A DNA stretch of 64,000 nt from Tridacna crocea (lineage: Eukaryota > Mollusca > Bivalvia > Cardiida > Cardiidae): contig OX031065.1 in NCBI GenBank assembly GCA_943736015.1, positions 41,988,427 through 42,052,426 of the forward strand, in the 5' to 3' direction. The notes below the pieces were generated by a model that was not told where the DNA came from, searched no databases, and saw nothing but the letters and a program-made list of their open reading frames with translations. The position numbers and the translations under genes were made by a program. Of the stretch, positions 63,807 through 64,000 are shown in pieces (the first letter of the stretch is position 1; every line of letters begins with the position of its first letter).

Positions 63807-64000
63807 TTAACTCTTTACCAAACAATTTTTAACATACCGGTAAATTACACTGGTCCGAATTAAAAGCATTTACAGACAACAAAATAAAAGGTAACTCAAA
63901 TATTGAAATTTGTTTCCAGCAGGGTAGAAAACATTGTGGGAAAAGGAGAAAATGCTGGTTACCAGCATTTTCTCCTTTTCCTACAATGTTTTCAAAAGAC
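63807..64000 (-). mobile_element. HP MITE, cut by window end
   Basis: TTAA at 63807-63810, long arm with about 30 extra bases (AACATACCGGTAAATTACAC), full hairpin with GGTTACC centre; the short arm is beyond the window. Confidence 0.92.

Overview
This is eukaryotic, AT-rich, repeat-dominated DNA, most likely from a bivalve mollusc. The support for that is indirect: tandem arrays with 140-165 bp monomers and an AGCTCACCTGAGC-type end, and short dispersed fragments, of kinds I associate with bivalve genomes. There are GT-AG introns, no bacterial operons and no CRISPR. Almost all short ORFs are translations of repeats.

The dominant feature is one family of short non-autonomous DNA transposons, called HP here. 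About 45 copies are recognisable end to end and about 30 more are fragments. An intact copy is about 228 bp: TTAA, terminal inverted repeat (ACYCWTTACCAMAC type), a short arm S (TGACGACCCTGAGAAAGAAG type), a near-perfect central hairpin H (arms about 30 nt, ACATTGTGGGAAAAGGAG type, centre CTGGTWACCAG), a long arm L (GTCGTCTGCAAATGCTTTC type), terminal repeat, TTAA. Strand '+' is used here for S-H-L read left to right and '-' for L-H-S. Exact TTAA target duplication suggests mobilisation by a piggyBac-type transposase, which is not encoded in this window.

Other mobile DNA: element A (539 bp, TTAA-bounded; 1, 11.6, 44.8 and 58.8 kb); a B subfamily of HP (29.4 and 51.4 kb); two more TIR elements with TTAA at one end (36.2 and 50 kb); a 3-kb element C with about 290-bp inverted ends inserted inside an HP copy (14.2-17.25 kb) and a partial second C (60.7 kb); a hAT-like element nested in A nested in HP (44.8-46.4 kb); a 3.2-kb Mutator-like element (55.16-58.4 kb) with 9-bp TSD, tandem-repeat TIRs and a FLYWCH/MULE transposase pseudogene itself split by HP; a solo LTR (59.48-59.91 kb); tRNA-related SINE-like segments; and five tandem arrays.

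Host coding content is sparse. On the minus strand a C2H2 zinc-finger exon (20.5 kb) and a terminal exon (18.6-18.9 kb) probably belong to one gene. On the plus strand there is a short exon with a strong donor at 24.65 kb, an exon at 26.8 kb and a coiled-coil exon at 28.15 kb. Five further plus-strand segments (2.2, 7.2, 34.8, 43.0, 49.6 kb) each run from an ATG to a splice donor in phase 0, as expected of alternative first exons of a gene whose body would lie to the right of the window. None of these host genes could be named.

Boundaries of degenerate copies are approximate (about 10-20 bp) because everything was read by eye.
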